In this document: positions 41,999-53,825 of the stretch, one piece after another
Position numbering within the stretch: position 1 is the stretch's first letter
Layout: the number at the start of each line of letters is the position of its first letter
Assembly (NCBI GenBank): GCA_032717465.1
Contig: CM064664.1
Location: forward strand, 3,470,969-3,534,968
DNA length: 64,000 bases
From: Coenobita brevimanus
Lineage: Eukaryota > Arthropoda > Malacostraca > Decapoda > Coenobitidae
Direction: 5' to 3'
Made by a program: the position numbers and the translations under genes
The notes under the pieces: generated by a model
Seen by the model: only the letters and a program-made list of their open reading frames with translations
What the model was told of the DNA's origin: nothing
Database searches by the model: none

Positions 41999-42852
41999 GG
42001 AAAACGGGGAAATGAATGGCACCATGAATACTGACTATTCCAATTCTGTACAACTGTACTAATGTGCATGAAGGAATGAAACTAACCATTACTAAACTGA
42101 TTAAAAATGTAGGCAGAAGAAAAAGAGGTGAGTGTATAGATTGATTAGTGTTACTAACTCGATTTTCATGGAGACTGCTTCTAACACAGTCACTACGAGG
42201 GTTTTGATTACCATGAATAAAGTTGCCTGAAGGTACAGGGAATACAAGCACAGAAAACACCATATTACTGAAGGATCGAATATGAAAGCAAGCAGCAACA
42301 AAGGAAAAAGAAGAACGGTGTCCTTAATATTAGCAAAACAATAGTGGTGTATAATTACAGAGACTTGAGTCCAAGACAGGACTGGAGTCGATGAATGGAA
42401 AAGCCTTAGAGAACAACGTGTTTTATAAAGCAGATATTACCCATACACGACATCCGCACACTGCACAAGGGACAATAGGGATCCTGTATAGAGTCGGTCA
42501 TTGTGAAGGGTCTAAATGAATACCAAGCATCCACACCTCCAGTACCCACAATCTCATTGAAGTCCAATTTGCAAGAGCAATAATGTTACCTTTCCCAGAG
42601 ACAGCACAACATTGAGAACACTTACCGGAATGAATTATTAAAATAAGGACAGTGAGATTTTGATTCACGTAGTAGCTAGTCCATTAAAGGTAATGGGATA
42701 GTCATTTATGTGACTTTGGACATAGACTCAGCAGTGTATACGACACTTTGGCAGAAACACACCAGCACATGTCACATCTTGGACATTAGTACTGAATCAT
42801 CTATAAGCAGACATTCTAGCTTTAATGTGATGGAATTAACAGGTGTGTATTA
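41999..42852. other. Gene-free stretch
   Basis: No supported gene or repeat. Confidence 0.4.
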
Positions 42853-42885
42853 CACAATGAGAGGGCAAGAGAGGGAGTATGTCTG

Positions 42886-44307
42886 ATGATTAGCAAGAAG
42901 TGGAAGGAGAATATAAGAGAGTATGGAACAGTGGGTGCAAGGATTGTATGGGTGAAGATGAAAGTAGGTATACAAGCGTGGGCGATTGAATGTGTGTATG
43001 CTCCGACAGAGGACCGAATGGCAAGAGTGAAAGATGAGTTTTGGGCGAGAGTAGAAGCATGTATGGACAAATTTGAGAGGAGCGAGAGAATGCTTTTGAT
43101 TGGAGACATGAATGGCAAAGTTGGGAGTGTACGATTGGATGGAGAGGTTGGTCAGTGGGGTGTGCCAGCTAACGCAGATGGGAATGGTAGTGCTTTGGTG
43201 GACATTTGTGCTGGTAAGGGGTTGGCAATAGCCAACACCTACTTTCGACATAAGATGATCCACTGGTATACATGGAGAGTAATGAGGAGGATGGATGGTG
43301 AAATTGTTGAACGAAAGGCAATGATAGACTACGTGTGTGTGGATGAGCGAATGAGAAGACAAGTGTTGGATGCAAGAGGGTGGAGAGGGTGGGGGAATGG
43401 AGTCTCGGACCATCATTTAGTGATGGCCAAGGTGGAGCTGCAAAGAAAATGGTTGAGGAGACGAAGGAGAAGACAGGAGGAAACAGCTCCTGTGAGAAGA
43501 GTGAAGAAAATGCAAGATAGTGAGAAAGTGGCAGAGTATAAGAGCATAGTGGAAGAAAGATTGGGAAGGTATGAGCTAGAGCAGATGGAAGGGGTGGAAG
43601 AAGTATGTAAGATATTTACAGAAGAGATAGGCGCAGCGTATGAGGTAGTTTGTGGAGTGAGGAGATGCAGGGGTGTGCAAGAGACAGCATGGTGGAATGA
43701 TGAGGCGAAACGAGCTGTGGAACAAAAGAAGAAGGCATATAGTGAATGGTTAGCGAGTAGAGGCAGGGAAGAAAATGAGAGAGAGAAGAGAGAGAGATAT
43801 GTGAGTAGGAGAAGGGAGGTGAAGAGACTGGTGAAGGAGAGTAAGAAGAGTGTGGATGAAGAGTTTGGGAAGAATCTGAGTGTGAAATGGAGGGAGAGTA
43901 AGAAATTGTTCTGGAAGGAGGTAAAGAAAGTAAGGCAATGTGAAAGGGGAAATAGTAGGGGAGTGAAAGATATGAATAACAGATTGTTGGTGGAGAAGAG
44001 AGAGAAATTGAGGAGATGGAAGGAGCACTTTGAGGATTTGTTGAATGTAGAGAGTGACAGCAGTGCGAGTATAAGTGGTTGGGGAATAGCTGGGAGAAGA
44101 AGAGATGAGAGGAGGGAGGAAGAGATCAGTAGGACGGAAGTAGTGGAAGCAATGAAGAAGATCAAGTTGGGGAAGGCCCTAGGAATTGATGGAGTGTTTG
44201 GTGAAATGCTGAGGTATGGGGGTGAGATGTTGTGGAGTGGATATGGAAGTTGTGTAGATTTGCTTGGGAAGAGGGAAGGGTTCCAGAGGACTGGAAATCG
44301 GGTATAA
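42886..44307 (+). pseudogene. RTE-A endonuclease-RT frame in copy A-8
   Basis: A 473-codon frame. It shows the endonuclease LLIGDMNGKVG (with the Asp lost in A-2), VSDHHLVMA (SDH-type), the basic linker, and the RT start EVVEAMKKIKLGKALGIDGV. It then runs out of frame at a deletion near 44275; the overlapping frame 44232-44810 takes over. This makes it the best record in the window of the family's endonuclease residues. Confidence 0.88.
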
Positions 44308-44810
44308 TTGTTCCTTTATATAAAAGAAAAGGGGAGAGAGAAGTATGTGGTAATCATATGGCTATTTGCCTTCTTAGTGTGACTGGTAAAGTATATGGTA
44401 GAATACTCATTGATAGGGTTAGGCATATGACAGAGGAGCTAGTTGGAGAAGAACAATGGGGATTTAGGAAGGGAAAAGGGTGTGTAGATCAGATATTTGT
44501 TCTAAGATGTTTAGTGGAGAAGTATCTAGAGAAGGGACAGAAAGTGTATGCTGTCTTCATGGACTTGGAGAAAGCTTATGACAGAATAGATAGGCAAGGT
44601 ATGTGGAAGGTATTAAGAATATACGGAGTGGATGAGAAATTGTTGAGTGCTGTGAAGAACATGTACGAAGGAGCTAGGGCTACAGTGCGAGTGGATGGTG
44701 AGCTGAGTGAGTTCTTTGATCTCAATGTGGGACTGAAACAGGGTTGTGTGATGTCTCCATGGCTGTTTAATATATACATGGATAGGGAATGTAAAGGAGG
44801 TGCAGGTTAG
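44232..44810 (+). pseudogene. RTE-A RT core in copy A-8
   Basis: Frame with IIVPLYKRKGEREVCGNH, GFRKGKGCVDQIF, MDLEKAYDRID (first catalytic Asp) and GLKQGCVMSPWLFNIYMD. It ends at a frameshift just before the FADD box, which is readable in the next frame at about 44870-44890 (LLFADDTVLL). Confidence 0.88.
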
Positions 44811-45835
44811 GGCAGTAGATGTGGGGGAGGCTCTAATAAATGAGGGTGAGATTTGGAAGATTCCGGTGTTGCTGTTTGCTGATGATACAGTATTGTTGAG
44901 TGAAGATGAATGAGAGTTGCAAGGTTTAGTGAATGAATCTGGGACAGTGTGTAGGAGGAGGAAGCTGAAAGTTAATGCAAACAAAAGTAAAGTTATGGTG
45001 TTTGAGAGGAATGAAGTCACAGAATGTACAGTGAGGTTCGATGGTGAGGATATGGAGAGTGTGAGTGCAATCAAGTACTTGGGTAGTGTGATGAGTAAGG
45101 ATGGAACTTTGGGGGATGAAGTGCATGACAGGGTACAATAGGGAAGGAAGGTTGTTGGTTCACTGAAAGCAGTGATGAGAAATAGGGAGGTGAGTATGAA
45201 AGTTAAGAAATCACTGCATGATAGTATTGTGATCCCTACCCTGACATATGGAAGCAAGGCGTGGACCTTGTAAGAGGGGAACAAGTCAAGAGTGAGAGCA
45301 GTGGAAATGAGTTACTTGAAAGGAGCATGTGTAGTGACATCGAGGGACAGGTTGACGAATGAAGAAGTGAAGGAACGTTGTGGGGTGGATGTGGATGTGG
45401 TTGAGAAGATTAGGAGAAATACACTGAGGTGGTTTGGACATGTGAAGAGAATGGAGAATGAAAGACCGACTAAGAGGGTGTATGTAGGTGAGGTGGAGGG
45501 AGGGAGAGGGAGGGGTAGACCGAGGATGAGGTGGAGGGATGGAGTTGAGAGGTATATGAGGGAGGGGGGGATGAGTTGGGGGGAGGGTAGTCAAATGGTG
45601 GGTGACAGGGCGACTTGGAGGCGTTTTATCTGCGGCCACCCTTTGCGGGATTAGGGCGTCGGGCTATAGATAGATAGATAGAAAAATAGTATTACATAAC
45701 GTGCCGGTTAGTCATGTGGAAGTTAGTTAACAGCAATAAAGAAATGCAACTCCATTACTTATTCCGTGATCCAGCTGGGACTTATATCACGATCTTACCA
45801 TCAGGACTCCACTCCTCTCTCATACTATAATTAAC

Positions 45836-46344
<509 letters not shown>

Positions 46345-46423
<79 letters not shown>
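46345..46423. repeat. (TA)n tract, left flank of the LTR element
   Basis: TA tract of about 79 bp. Matching AT tract on the other side of the LTR element (51889-51945). Confidence 0.97.
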
Positions 46424-46427
<4 letters not shown>

Positions 46428-47215
46428 AAGGAACAGAGAAAGATAATGTACACTTTAAGTGAGAAAACTAAAAATCACTACTGTCCCGTAAAGTTTCAGG
46501 TTCAAAACAAAAGAGTTAGGTAAAATTACAAGTTAAAGTTTAATGCTCAAACTAACACCAAACATTCAGGACTCATAAGGACAATGTAATGGCAAAAAAC
46601 AGGTTAAACATATGGTTAACTGCAATAGCCTCTATTAACACGAAATTAGCAAGAGTAAATTTATCTAAGTCAGCCCTGATAAAATGAAAATACACTGGGT
46701 AATGCTCAGTTAATGCAAGATAAATTATTACAGATACAAAATATTATCAAAAATGACTGACATAAAACCTTACACTAATCACAAAAACCTTACTAGGCCT
46801 AAGAATCAACACCCTATGATACACAGTACAAGAACAAAATGCAATATCACTTATACTCAAATTACACAGCTGCTAGATGGTTGGAGACTTCCTGAGAAAC
46901 TCACAATAATAATAACTGTACAGGGGAGGACAGAGATGTGAACAAAATGAGGAGCAGATCTAAGTGGCAATGATGCAGAGACTGAGCTCATTATATAGGG
47001 GCCAGCAGAGCTTGATACAACTTGTAAGAAGGACGCGCAAATGAAGCCATAGGGACAAAGAGTTGACAATCCCGCTCAGAACAACAGAAAGAACGACTTA
47101 CTCTACTATAACGGCAGAAGGGGGGGAGTGAGGTAGAACACGCTCGTGATCAAACAGGCAGCATACTGTGCGTTAAAATTACACAAAGGATGATGAAATC
47201 ATAGGCTATGTAACA
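46424..47215 (-). repeat. 3' LTR
   Basis: 792 bp. On the sense strand it runs TGTTACATAG ... CCTTAACA (TG...CA ends). It differs from the other LTR by only a handful of bases plus about one indel. Confidence 0.93.
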
Positions 47216-47225
47216 CCTCCCCACA
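47216..47225 (-). promoter_or_regulatory. Polypurine tract
   Basis: Sense-strand TGTGGGGAGG directly before the 3' LTR; the expected plus-strand primer site. Confidence 0.7.
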
Positions 47226-48206
47226 AAGAAAAAGAAATTTACAAAGGAAATTTCTTATTACTCTAAAACAATCTGTATATGGCATTACAGAACATGCAAA
47301 AGTCTTTCCTAGTGTTACAAAACATGAGATCTCCCTAGCACGTTCAGTCATAGGTACTTGCCAGTATCCCTTTAACAAATCAAACTTACTTATGTACCTA
47401 GCCTTTCCGATCTTGTCTATGCAATCTTCCACACGAGGGAGAGGGTAAGTGTCTGTTTTGGTTATCTGATTAACACGTCTGTAGTCGATGCAAAGCCGCT
47501 GTGACCCACCTGGCTTAGGGACTAGAGCGACAGGAGAACTCCACTCGCTCTGACAGGGCTCAATCATCTTGTGGTCCAACAGGTAGCCAAGCTCCTTCTG
47601 GATGAGAGGAACTTTCACTGGGTTCACACGGTAAGGAGGCAGTTTAATTGGCTTTGCGTCTCCAACATCGACATCATGCATCAACACAGTAGTTCTTCCT
47701 GGAGTGGCACGGAACACTTGCGGGTACTCCTGCAGTAATGCCGAAAACTCCTGCCTTTCCTCGGGAGGTAGATGAGAAAGCTTAGTCTGGAGATCATTCA
47801 TGATATCAGGATTCTTCCCCAAACTATCACTCAGGCTCATACTGCATGGTAGAGCTTCACTTGCAGACTCGGGTGGAACAGCTACAGTGCAGACTGGATT
47901 ATTTTCGTCCCGCCTGTGATATAACTTTAGCATGTTGATGTGACTTAGTTGCTTGTTCTTTCTACGATCTGGTGTGGCGATGACATAGTTGACGTCATTG
48001 AGTTTCTTCTCCACGAAATAAGGACCACTAAACTTGGCTTGAAGAGGTTGCCCATGAACCGGTAGCAGAATCAAAACCTGATCTGGCTGAAAGTGGCGTA
48101 ACCTGGACTTCTTATCATACCAAGTCTTCATTTTCTCCTGAGCAGCTCCTAAATTCTCTCTCACCAGCTGTAAAGCAGTGGACAGCTGTTCTTTGAACTT
48201 CATCAC
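47226..48206 (-). pseudogene. Integrase C-terminus and truncated reverse transcriptase
   Basis: The frame runs from 48206 into the LTR at 47199. First comes the integrase tail (YDKKSRLRHFQPDQVLILLP, then AKFSGPY, a GPY/F-type module, and HINMLKLYH). Next is an RT linker (LLQEYPQVFR ... DVDVGD) and the RT N-terminal half: EPCQSEWSSPVALVPKP, RLCIDYRRVN, YPLPRVEDCID and SKFDLLKGYWQVPM (first catalytic Asp). After TERAREISCFVT the similarity ends and about 130 bp later the LTR begins. The YxDD box, thumb and RNase H are deleted. The frame is continuous with the upstream ORF apart from one TGA. Confidence 0.88.
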
Positions 48207-48245
48207 ATTCTCCAGCAGGTTGACGTCATCTTCCTCCGACAGCCA

Positions 48246-50852
48246 TCATTCCTTGAGTAACTTAAGGGGTCCTCTTACTTCATGGCCAAACAGTAGTTCA
48301 AAAGGTGAGAAGCCCAGTGATTCATTTGGAGATTCTCTTGCAGCAAACACAACGAATGGAAGACCTTTATCCCAGTCTTTCTGATGTTCCAAACAGTATT
48401 TCTTGAGCATCAATTTGAGTGTTTGATGATAACTCCCCAACGCTCCTTGGGTCTGGGGATGGTAAGCTGAAGACGTGATCTGGGTGATGCCCAACTCTTT
48501 CAGAGACTGCTTGAAAACATTTGACATGAAATTATTTCCCCGGTCTGACTGTACCTCCTTGGGCAGACCAAACTTTGTGAAGAACCCTAGCATTTCCTTA
48601 ACCACGTTCTTTGCTGAGATATTTCTAAGTGGAATGGCTTCAGGATAACGAGTAGCCATATCAATCAGGGTCAACACATAAGAAAATCCTGAAGAAGTCT
48701 TAGGAAGAGGGCCCACAATATCCACCAACACACGGGTGAAAGGCGCCTCAAAAGGAGGAATGGGAACTAGAGGTGCAACCTTTTCGGTCTGATTACACTT
48801 CCCCACAACTTGACAGGTGTGACAAGACTTACAATACCAGGAAACATCCCTGAAGATACCTGGCCAGTAGAAGTGTTTCAAAATGCGTGCCACAGTCTTC
48901 CTCACTCCAAGGTGTCCTGCCAAACTGGAATCATGAGCCACTCTAATGATATCCTGCCTACAAACACGAGGGATGACAACTTGATGTACAACCACCCATT
49001 CACAGTCGGCTGATGCTGTTGGGGGTCTCGACTTCCTCATAAGTACTCCTGACTTTATATAACAACAAGTAGAAGCACCAGTTGACTCTTCCTCACTGCA
49101 AGCAGAGTTAGCTAGACCTTTCAACTCTGGGTCAGCAACCTGCAACTCAACCAACTCTTGACGAGACAAATTATCAACACTACGGGGTACTGCCTCATCT
49201 GGTGAGTGGTCCAAATTAGCAAGAAAAGTGTCAGCTAGGATAACATCATCATCATCATTATCCTCTAAATCACCAGTAACTTTAGACTTAGCCCTAGTGA
49301 CAGCACATGCAGGGAACACATCAGGGACATCACAATCCCGGGCCGCAGCCACTGGCTCACTAGACAACTGAGGAGCTGGACACACTTGACTTCCACCAAT
49401 ATCATTTCCAAGTAAGAAAGTTACACCTGACATTGGGAGTGTCTCAACCAACCCAACCATAACGGAACCATTAACAAAACCAGACTCTAAATTCACTCTG
49501 CACAGAGGGACAGAGAAGTAATTATTCCCTACACCTTGTAAGATTACAGTTTCATCAGAGGAAATAACATTAGAGCCTAGAACACTGGTCAGCATAAGGG
49601 ATTGGCAAGCACCTGTGTCACGATATATTTTAACTGATTTCCTGTCATTACTGTCCAGAGGACTGACAAAACCATTAGACAGGAAATTAGCACATGAACT
49701 CTTGAGAGTGTCACCCACGTTACTGCTCAAAAGAGGAGCTCCATCCTGAGAATTTAAGTTACCCCTCAAAGCAGGTTCAGTTAACTCAGTTAAAGAATTC
49801 TGGGAACTCTCAAGGATGGACACTAGACCAATTGACTGAATATTTAAAGACTCCTTTTTGTTCACATCACGCTGTCTCCTGAAACATCTCTCCGGAGTAT
49901 GACCAAGCTTACTACAATAAGTACATTTACTTTTCTGAAATCTAGAGGTGAAGCTGGTATTTACTTCCTGAGAAACATCATCTTTATTCTCTTTCCTGTT
50001 ACCTGTACTCTGAGTAGAGGCAACGTACTTACTCTCAGCTTTCCCTTTTTCTCTAGAATATCTCTTGTGAGTGAGAACATATTCATCAGCTAAAACTGCC
50101 GCATCAGACAAATTATCTATTCTTCTCTCATCAAGATATAGGCTTACATCTTTATAGATACACCTCTTGAAGTCCTCCAGCAAAATCATCTGCTTAAATT
50201 TACCAAAATCAGAATCCACATTCTTAGAATTTAACCACTGCTCTAACAGATCTTCTTTGATTTTTGCATACTCAACATGGGATTGCTTATCTTGCTTATA
50301 AGTTGTCCTAAATTTTACTCTATAGGCTTCAGGAACAAGCTCATTGGCCTTAAGAATCAAGCTCTTAACGACATCATAATTATCACATTGATCCTGAGGC
50401 AAAGATGCATAAGTTACTTGAGCTTTACCGGTGAGAACAGTTTGAAGGAGTACTGGCCAATACTTTTTGGGCCAATTAAAACCTGTAGCTACCCTCTCAA
50501 ACAACTGACAATACTTTGTTAAATCAGATTCATTAAAAGGAGGGACAAGTTTAACATTTTTAGCCACATCAAAATCATCAGAGCTAGATGATCCAGTTCC
50601 ACCTTGTTTCATGCGATACTCATGATCTACCTGAATCCTAGCAAGTTCAATTTGTGCCTGAGCCTTTATCTGTGCCTCCTGAATCCGAGTCTGAGATTCA
50701 GTCTCCTTAGCATTTGCTTGAAATTCAGCCTCCTTAACACGAGACTCCGCCTCCTTAGCACGAGCCTCCTGCAGGGCTAGCTGTAACTTAGCTGATTCAA
50801 TCTGCGTTTGCTCATTTGGAGGAGTTACATTAAACAAGCTTATATTAATCAT
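48246..50852 (-). CDS. Gag-protease-integrase ORF of the Gmr1-like element
   Basis: An 868-codon frame. Residues 1-75: Ala/Glu/Gln-rich coiled coil. About 90-270: gag capsid-like region (KYCQLFERVATGFNWPKKYW, LYLDERRIDNLSDAAVLADEY). About 315-330: CCHC knuckle CTYCSKLGHTPERC. About 415-500: aspartic protease with IYRDTGACQS (catalytic Asp) and FLLGNDIGG. About 630-690: integrase zinc finger (H..H..C..C; HDSSLAGHL ... CKSCHTC). About 700-820: integrase core with VDIVGPLP and QSDRGNNF (two Asp). The third acidic residue, normally Glu in a GALER-type motif, reads GALGSY, so the active site is broken. The TGA at 48246-48248 splits integrase core from its C-terminal module in the same frame, so it is most likely a mutation and not a programmed gag/pol stop. 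Confidence 0.88.
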   Translation of the reverse strand: MINISLFNVTPPNEQTQIESAKLQLALQEARAKEAESRVKEAEFQANAKETESQTRIQEAQIKAQAQIELARIQVDHEYRMKQGGTGSSSSDDFDVAKNVKLVPPFNESDLTKYCQLFERVATGFNWPKKYWPVLLQTVLTGKAQVTYASLPQDQCDNYDVVKSLILKANELVPEAYRVKFRTTYKQDKQSHVEYAKIKEDLLEQWLNSKNVDSDFGKFKQMILLEDFKRCIYKDVSLYLDERRIDNLSDAAVLADEYVLTHKRYSREKGKAESKYVASTQSTGNRKENKDDVSQEVNTSFTSRFQKSKCTYCSKLGHTPERCFRRQRDVNKKESLNIQSIGLVSILESSQNSLTELTEPALRGNLNSQDGAPLLSSNVGDTLKSSCANFLSNGFVSPLDSNDRKSVKIYRDTGACQSLMLTSVLGSNVISSDETVILQGVGNNYFSVPLCRVNLESGFVNGSVMVGLVETLPMSGVTFLLGNDIGGSQVCPAPQLSSEPVAAARDCDVPDVFPACAVTRAKSKVTGDLEDNDDDDVILADTFLANLDHSPDEAVPRSVDNLSRQELVELQVADPELKGLANSACSEEESTGASTCCYIKSGVLMRKSRPPTASADCEWVVVHQVVIPRVCRQDIIRVAHDSSLAGHLGVRKTVARILKHFYWPGIFRDVSWYCKSCHTCQVVGKCNQTEKVAPLVPIPPFEAPFTRVLVDIVGPLPKTSSGFSYVLTLIDMATRYPEAIPLRNISAKNVVKEMLGFFTKFGLPKEVQSDRGNNFMSNVFKQSLKELGITQITSSAYHPQTQGALGSYHQTLKLMLKKYCLEHQKDWDKGLPFVVFAARESPNESLGFSPFELLFGHEVRGPLKLLKE

Positions 50853-51080
50853 GTCAACAATTTGATCTTAAGAATGATGAGAGCGAACACCAATTCCCAA
50901 TTGTTGAGAAACAAGCTTAAGTTCATTCTTTGTTCTGTTTTCTACATCACACACTGTTTGCACATTTGACAAAAAATCTTTGGCTTCATCAAGTGTAGAA
51001 ATAGTAGACATCATGAATAAATCACATTCACAAAACATCAAGCAATATCCGTATGATAATATCCTGAATATCCTGATAAG

Positions 51081-51089
51081 AGGTCGCCA
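51081..51089 (-). promoter_or_regulatory. Primer-binding site candidate
   Basis: Sense-strand TTGGCGACCT starts about six bases after the 5' LTR. The TGGCGACC core equals the start of the tRNA-Arg-type site known from some insect Gypsy elements; the rest does not match that site from memory, so the primer is uncertain. Confidence 0.5.
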
Positions 51090-51095
51090 AATTTA

Positions 51096-51884
51096 TGTTA
51101 CGGAACAGAGAAAGATAATGTACACTTTAAGTGAGAAAACTAAAAATCACTACTGTCCCGTAAAGTTTCAGGTTCAAAACAAAAGAGTTAGGTAAAATTA
51201 CAAGTTAAAGTTTAATGCTCAAACTAACAACAAAACATTCAGGACTCATAAGGACAATGCAATGGCAAAAAACAGGTTAAACATATGGTTAACTGCAACA
51301 GCCTCTATTAACACGAAATAAGCAAGAGTAAATTTATCTAAGTCAGCCCTGATAAAATGAAAATACACTGGGTAATGCTTAGTTAATGCAAGATAAATTA
51401 TTACAGATACAAAATATTATCAAAAATGACTGACATAAAACCTTACACTAATCACAAAAACCTTACTAGGCCTAAGAATCAACACCCTATGATACACAGT
51501 ACAAGAACAAAATGCAATATCACTTATACTCAAATTACACAGCTGCTAGATGGTTGGAGACTTCCTGAGAAACTCACAATAATAATAACTGTACAGGGGA
51601 GGACAGAGATGTGAACAAAATGAGGAGCAGATCTAAGTGGCAATGATGCAGAGACTGAGCTCATTATATAGGGGCCAGCAGAGCTTGATACAACTTGTAA
51701 GAAGGACGCGCAAATGAAGCCATAGGGACAAAGAGTTGACAATTCCGCTCAGAACAACAGAAAGAACGACTTACTCTACTATAACGGCAGAAGGGGGGGA
51801 GTGAGGTAGAACACGCTCGTGATCAAACAGGCAGCACACTGTGCGTTAAAATTACACAAAGGATGATGAAATCATAGGCTATGT

Positions 51885-51888
<4 letters not shown>
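51096..51888 (-). repeat. 5' LTR
   Basis: 793 bp, sense ends TGTTACATAG ... CCGTAACA. Contains an ATTATATAGG stretch (near 51662) that could be the core promoter on one strand; not demonstrated. Confidence 0.93.

Positions 51889-51945
<57 letters not shown>
51889..51945. repeat. (AT)n tract, right flank of the LTR element
   Basis: AT tract of 57 bp; with 46345-46423 it forms one pre-insertion (TA)n locus. Confidence 0.97.
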
Positions 51946-51948
<3 letters not shown>

Positions 51949-52841
51949 TACATTACCTGACATTTTTTTTTTCCTTCCTTAATGCCCATACGAAGTTATT
52001 TGCTGCGACATGTCGACAAGACTTCGTTACCTCTCATAAGATCCGCTAAATTCTTGTTTCACACATATAACGTATTCGGAATCATTATAAAGAAAAAAAT
52101 ATCATCATATCACTAATAAATAAAGTGGGAGGTTACAAGAAACAGGAACAGAAATGATAAAATAACCATGAAGCAACGACAACGAACTAGGCAACACATC
52201 CTCTCGGATATCGATATTTTGTTATTTATTTCACACGCCAAACGATCCACAGAAAATTGAACTTCAAAATGGCTGTGAAATAAAGCTATGCCGTCGACTG
52301 CCAGGTTAACAAGTGGATACAACCCTTACAGAACTTGGCAGCCGACGGTGTGGCTCCATCCCACAAGCAGAATTAGATGGACAAGGAAACCAAGAGGAAC
52401 AGAGGAGATTATTAAGGATAAGGGTTTTACCCATCTCGGTGACCATTCATATTCTCTGACTGCCTGCTGCCTAGGACTTGGAGGAAGGGAAACTGGGCTG
52501 CATAATATTCAATACATCACCTACCCAACGCCTCATATGAAACTAAAAAAAAAAAATAAAAATAAAACAGTGGTTGGTAAATTCGGGCTTGTGATTTCTA
52601 GCACCTTAATTCAGCTTGTGACTCTTAATATAAAACCTTTCGAAAGTATTGTTAATTTTTTCATGCAAGCTTTCGATTCACAGTTGGGAGAATCTGATTT
52701 TTTTTTTTTCAGCATTGTATTAGGGACCTGGATGTAAACTGATACTGCGGGTCATATCTTGTGGGAAAACTGCGACGGGGATAAAAGTTGTCGGCCTTAA
52801 CCATCCTCGAGCTGTTAATAGACAGATCTAAAGCTTATATT
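51946..52841. other. Gene-free stretch
   Basis: A 149-codon plus-strand ORF (52288-52737) includes poly-Lys and poly-Phe runs from A/T tracts and shows no family features; I do not call it a gene. Confidence 0.4.
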
Positions 52842-53027
52842 CTGGACGCTCTCTAACACCTCTTCCTATCGATTTAGTTATGGATATTGGTGGTTAATAT
52901 TTTGTTGCGTTATTTATTCGGAGTATGGCGATACTGGAAGTATTTAGGTAACGGCAGAGTACAGTAATGTGTAAAAAACAATAAATCACCTAGGGAAAGA
53001 TGTTAGGGAGCTGCGTCAACCAACGAG
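52842..53027. mobile_element. MITE family F, copy 3
   Basis: Left end CTCTCTAACACCTCTTCC is diverged outwards. Right end, minus strand, CGTTGGTTGACGCAGCTCCC. Internal GGTTAATATTTTGTTGCGTT and GAGTATGGCGATA match copies 1 and 2. Confidence 0.65.
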
Positions 53028-53583
53028 ATGCGGGCCTAAGTCGTTTAAACTGTTTAGTAATAGCCTGATAAATTTGAAAAAGACGTCATCGGATTGATTT
53101 TAACCCTGTCCCTGATGTTACGTCATCTTTACGTTATTACTAACACAGCCCGGTGCTTGGAGAGGATGCTTGTGCTATGGGGAGGGATGGGGGAATCCTC
53201 ACCCTTGTGCAGGCACCCAGACTCCTTTGTAAGTTTTGGTGTTTAACGTTTTTAGTGTTTTCAGTTTATTCCTTTTTCTTTATCGTATCGTCTGTTTCAC
53301 TGCTGTCCGGTGCCACATGAGGCAGCCGCGCAGTCATTTTTTTTTTAATTAGGTACATCAGTCAATCCTAACAGCACCAGACGATGATGGTTAGCATTGG
53401 GAGTGGTTTCCCAAACTACCTTGACTGGATATACCAGTAAAAAACTCCATCACAATTTGAAATCCTTTCTAAGTTGCGTAAATATTTGGATTGAACACAA
53501 TTACACTGAAGGGGCGTCAGTGGACGGAAGATAAATCCAGTATTTTATGTCAGGTCTGCCCACATTTTGGATGCACAAAGTTT

Positions 53584-53619
<36 letters not shown>

Positions 53620-53697
53620 TTCATCATCATCTATACCTCTTTTCCCTCCCTAAGATGAGGTGTGGTTAGTTGTGATCCACAAACCACATTACTCGTA
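53028..53697. other. Gene-free stretch with (ATC)n
   Basis: Includes a (CAT)n microsatellite at 53585-53631. No gene seen. Confidence 0.5.
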
Positions 53698-53762
53698 CAG
53701 GGGACAGGGCGATATGGAGGAGATTCGTTTGTGGCCACCCCTTACGGGATTATGGCGTCTGG

Positions 53763-53765
<3 letters not shown>
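53698..53765 (+). mobile_element. RTE-A LINE, copy A-9 (last 68 bp)
   Basis: Only the conserved 3' end (GGGGACAGGGCGATATGGAG ... CACCCCTTACGGGATTATGG) ending GGCAATATATA. Here the tail continues as (TA)n instead of (GATA)n. Confidence 0.9.

Positions 53766-53820
<55 letters not shown>
53766..53820. repeat. (TA)n microsatellite
   Basis: Grows directly out of the RTE-A tail and borders the MITE-like element at 53821. Confidence 0.97.

Positions 53821-53825
<5 letters not shown>

Larger units (their letters stand above)
42853..45690 (+). mobile_element. RTE-A LINE, copy A-8 (5'-truncated, long)
   Basis: Begins inside the endonuclease (NERAREGVCL-type codons) and runs to the 3' end with a (GATA) tail at 45665-45690. 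It carries the rest of the endonuclease, the full RT and the C-terminal domain, about 2.8 kb. It differs from A-2 at many positions, so it is an older or separate sublineage. Lesions include a frame change near 44275, another near 44790 and in-frame stops near 44912 and 45138. Confidence 0.92.
46424..51888 (-). mobile_element. Complete LTR retrotransposon, Gmr1-like Ty3/Gypsy
   Basis: 5.47-kb minus-strand element between LTRs 46424-47215 (3' LTR) and 51096-51888 (5' LTR). Internal order on the sense strand: leader, gag with zinc knuckle, protease, integrase, then RT. Integrase before RT is the order described for the Gmr1 group of Ty3/Gypsy elements and for Ty1/copia; the protein phrases here are Ty3/Gypsy-like. 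The RT is cut short and no RNase H is present. Both flanks are (TA)n, so the target duplication cannot be read. The near-identity of the LTRs points to a recent insertion. Confidence 0.92.

Noticed and set aside
47226..51095. Endogenous retrovirus with envelope gene
   Set aside because: No ORF or space for an envelope between the truncated RT and the 3' LTR; it is an LTR retrotransposon.
52288..52737. 149-codon ORF as a gene
   Set aside because: Contains poly-Lys and poly-Phe from homopolymer runs and no recognisable domain.
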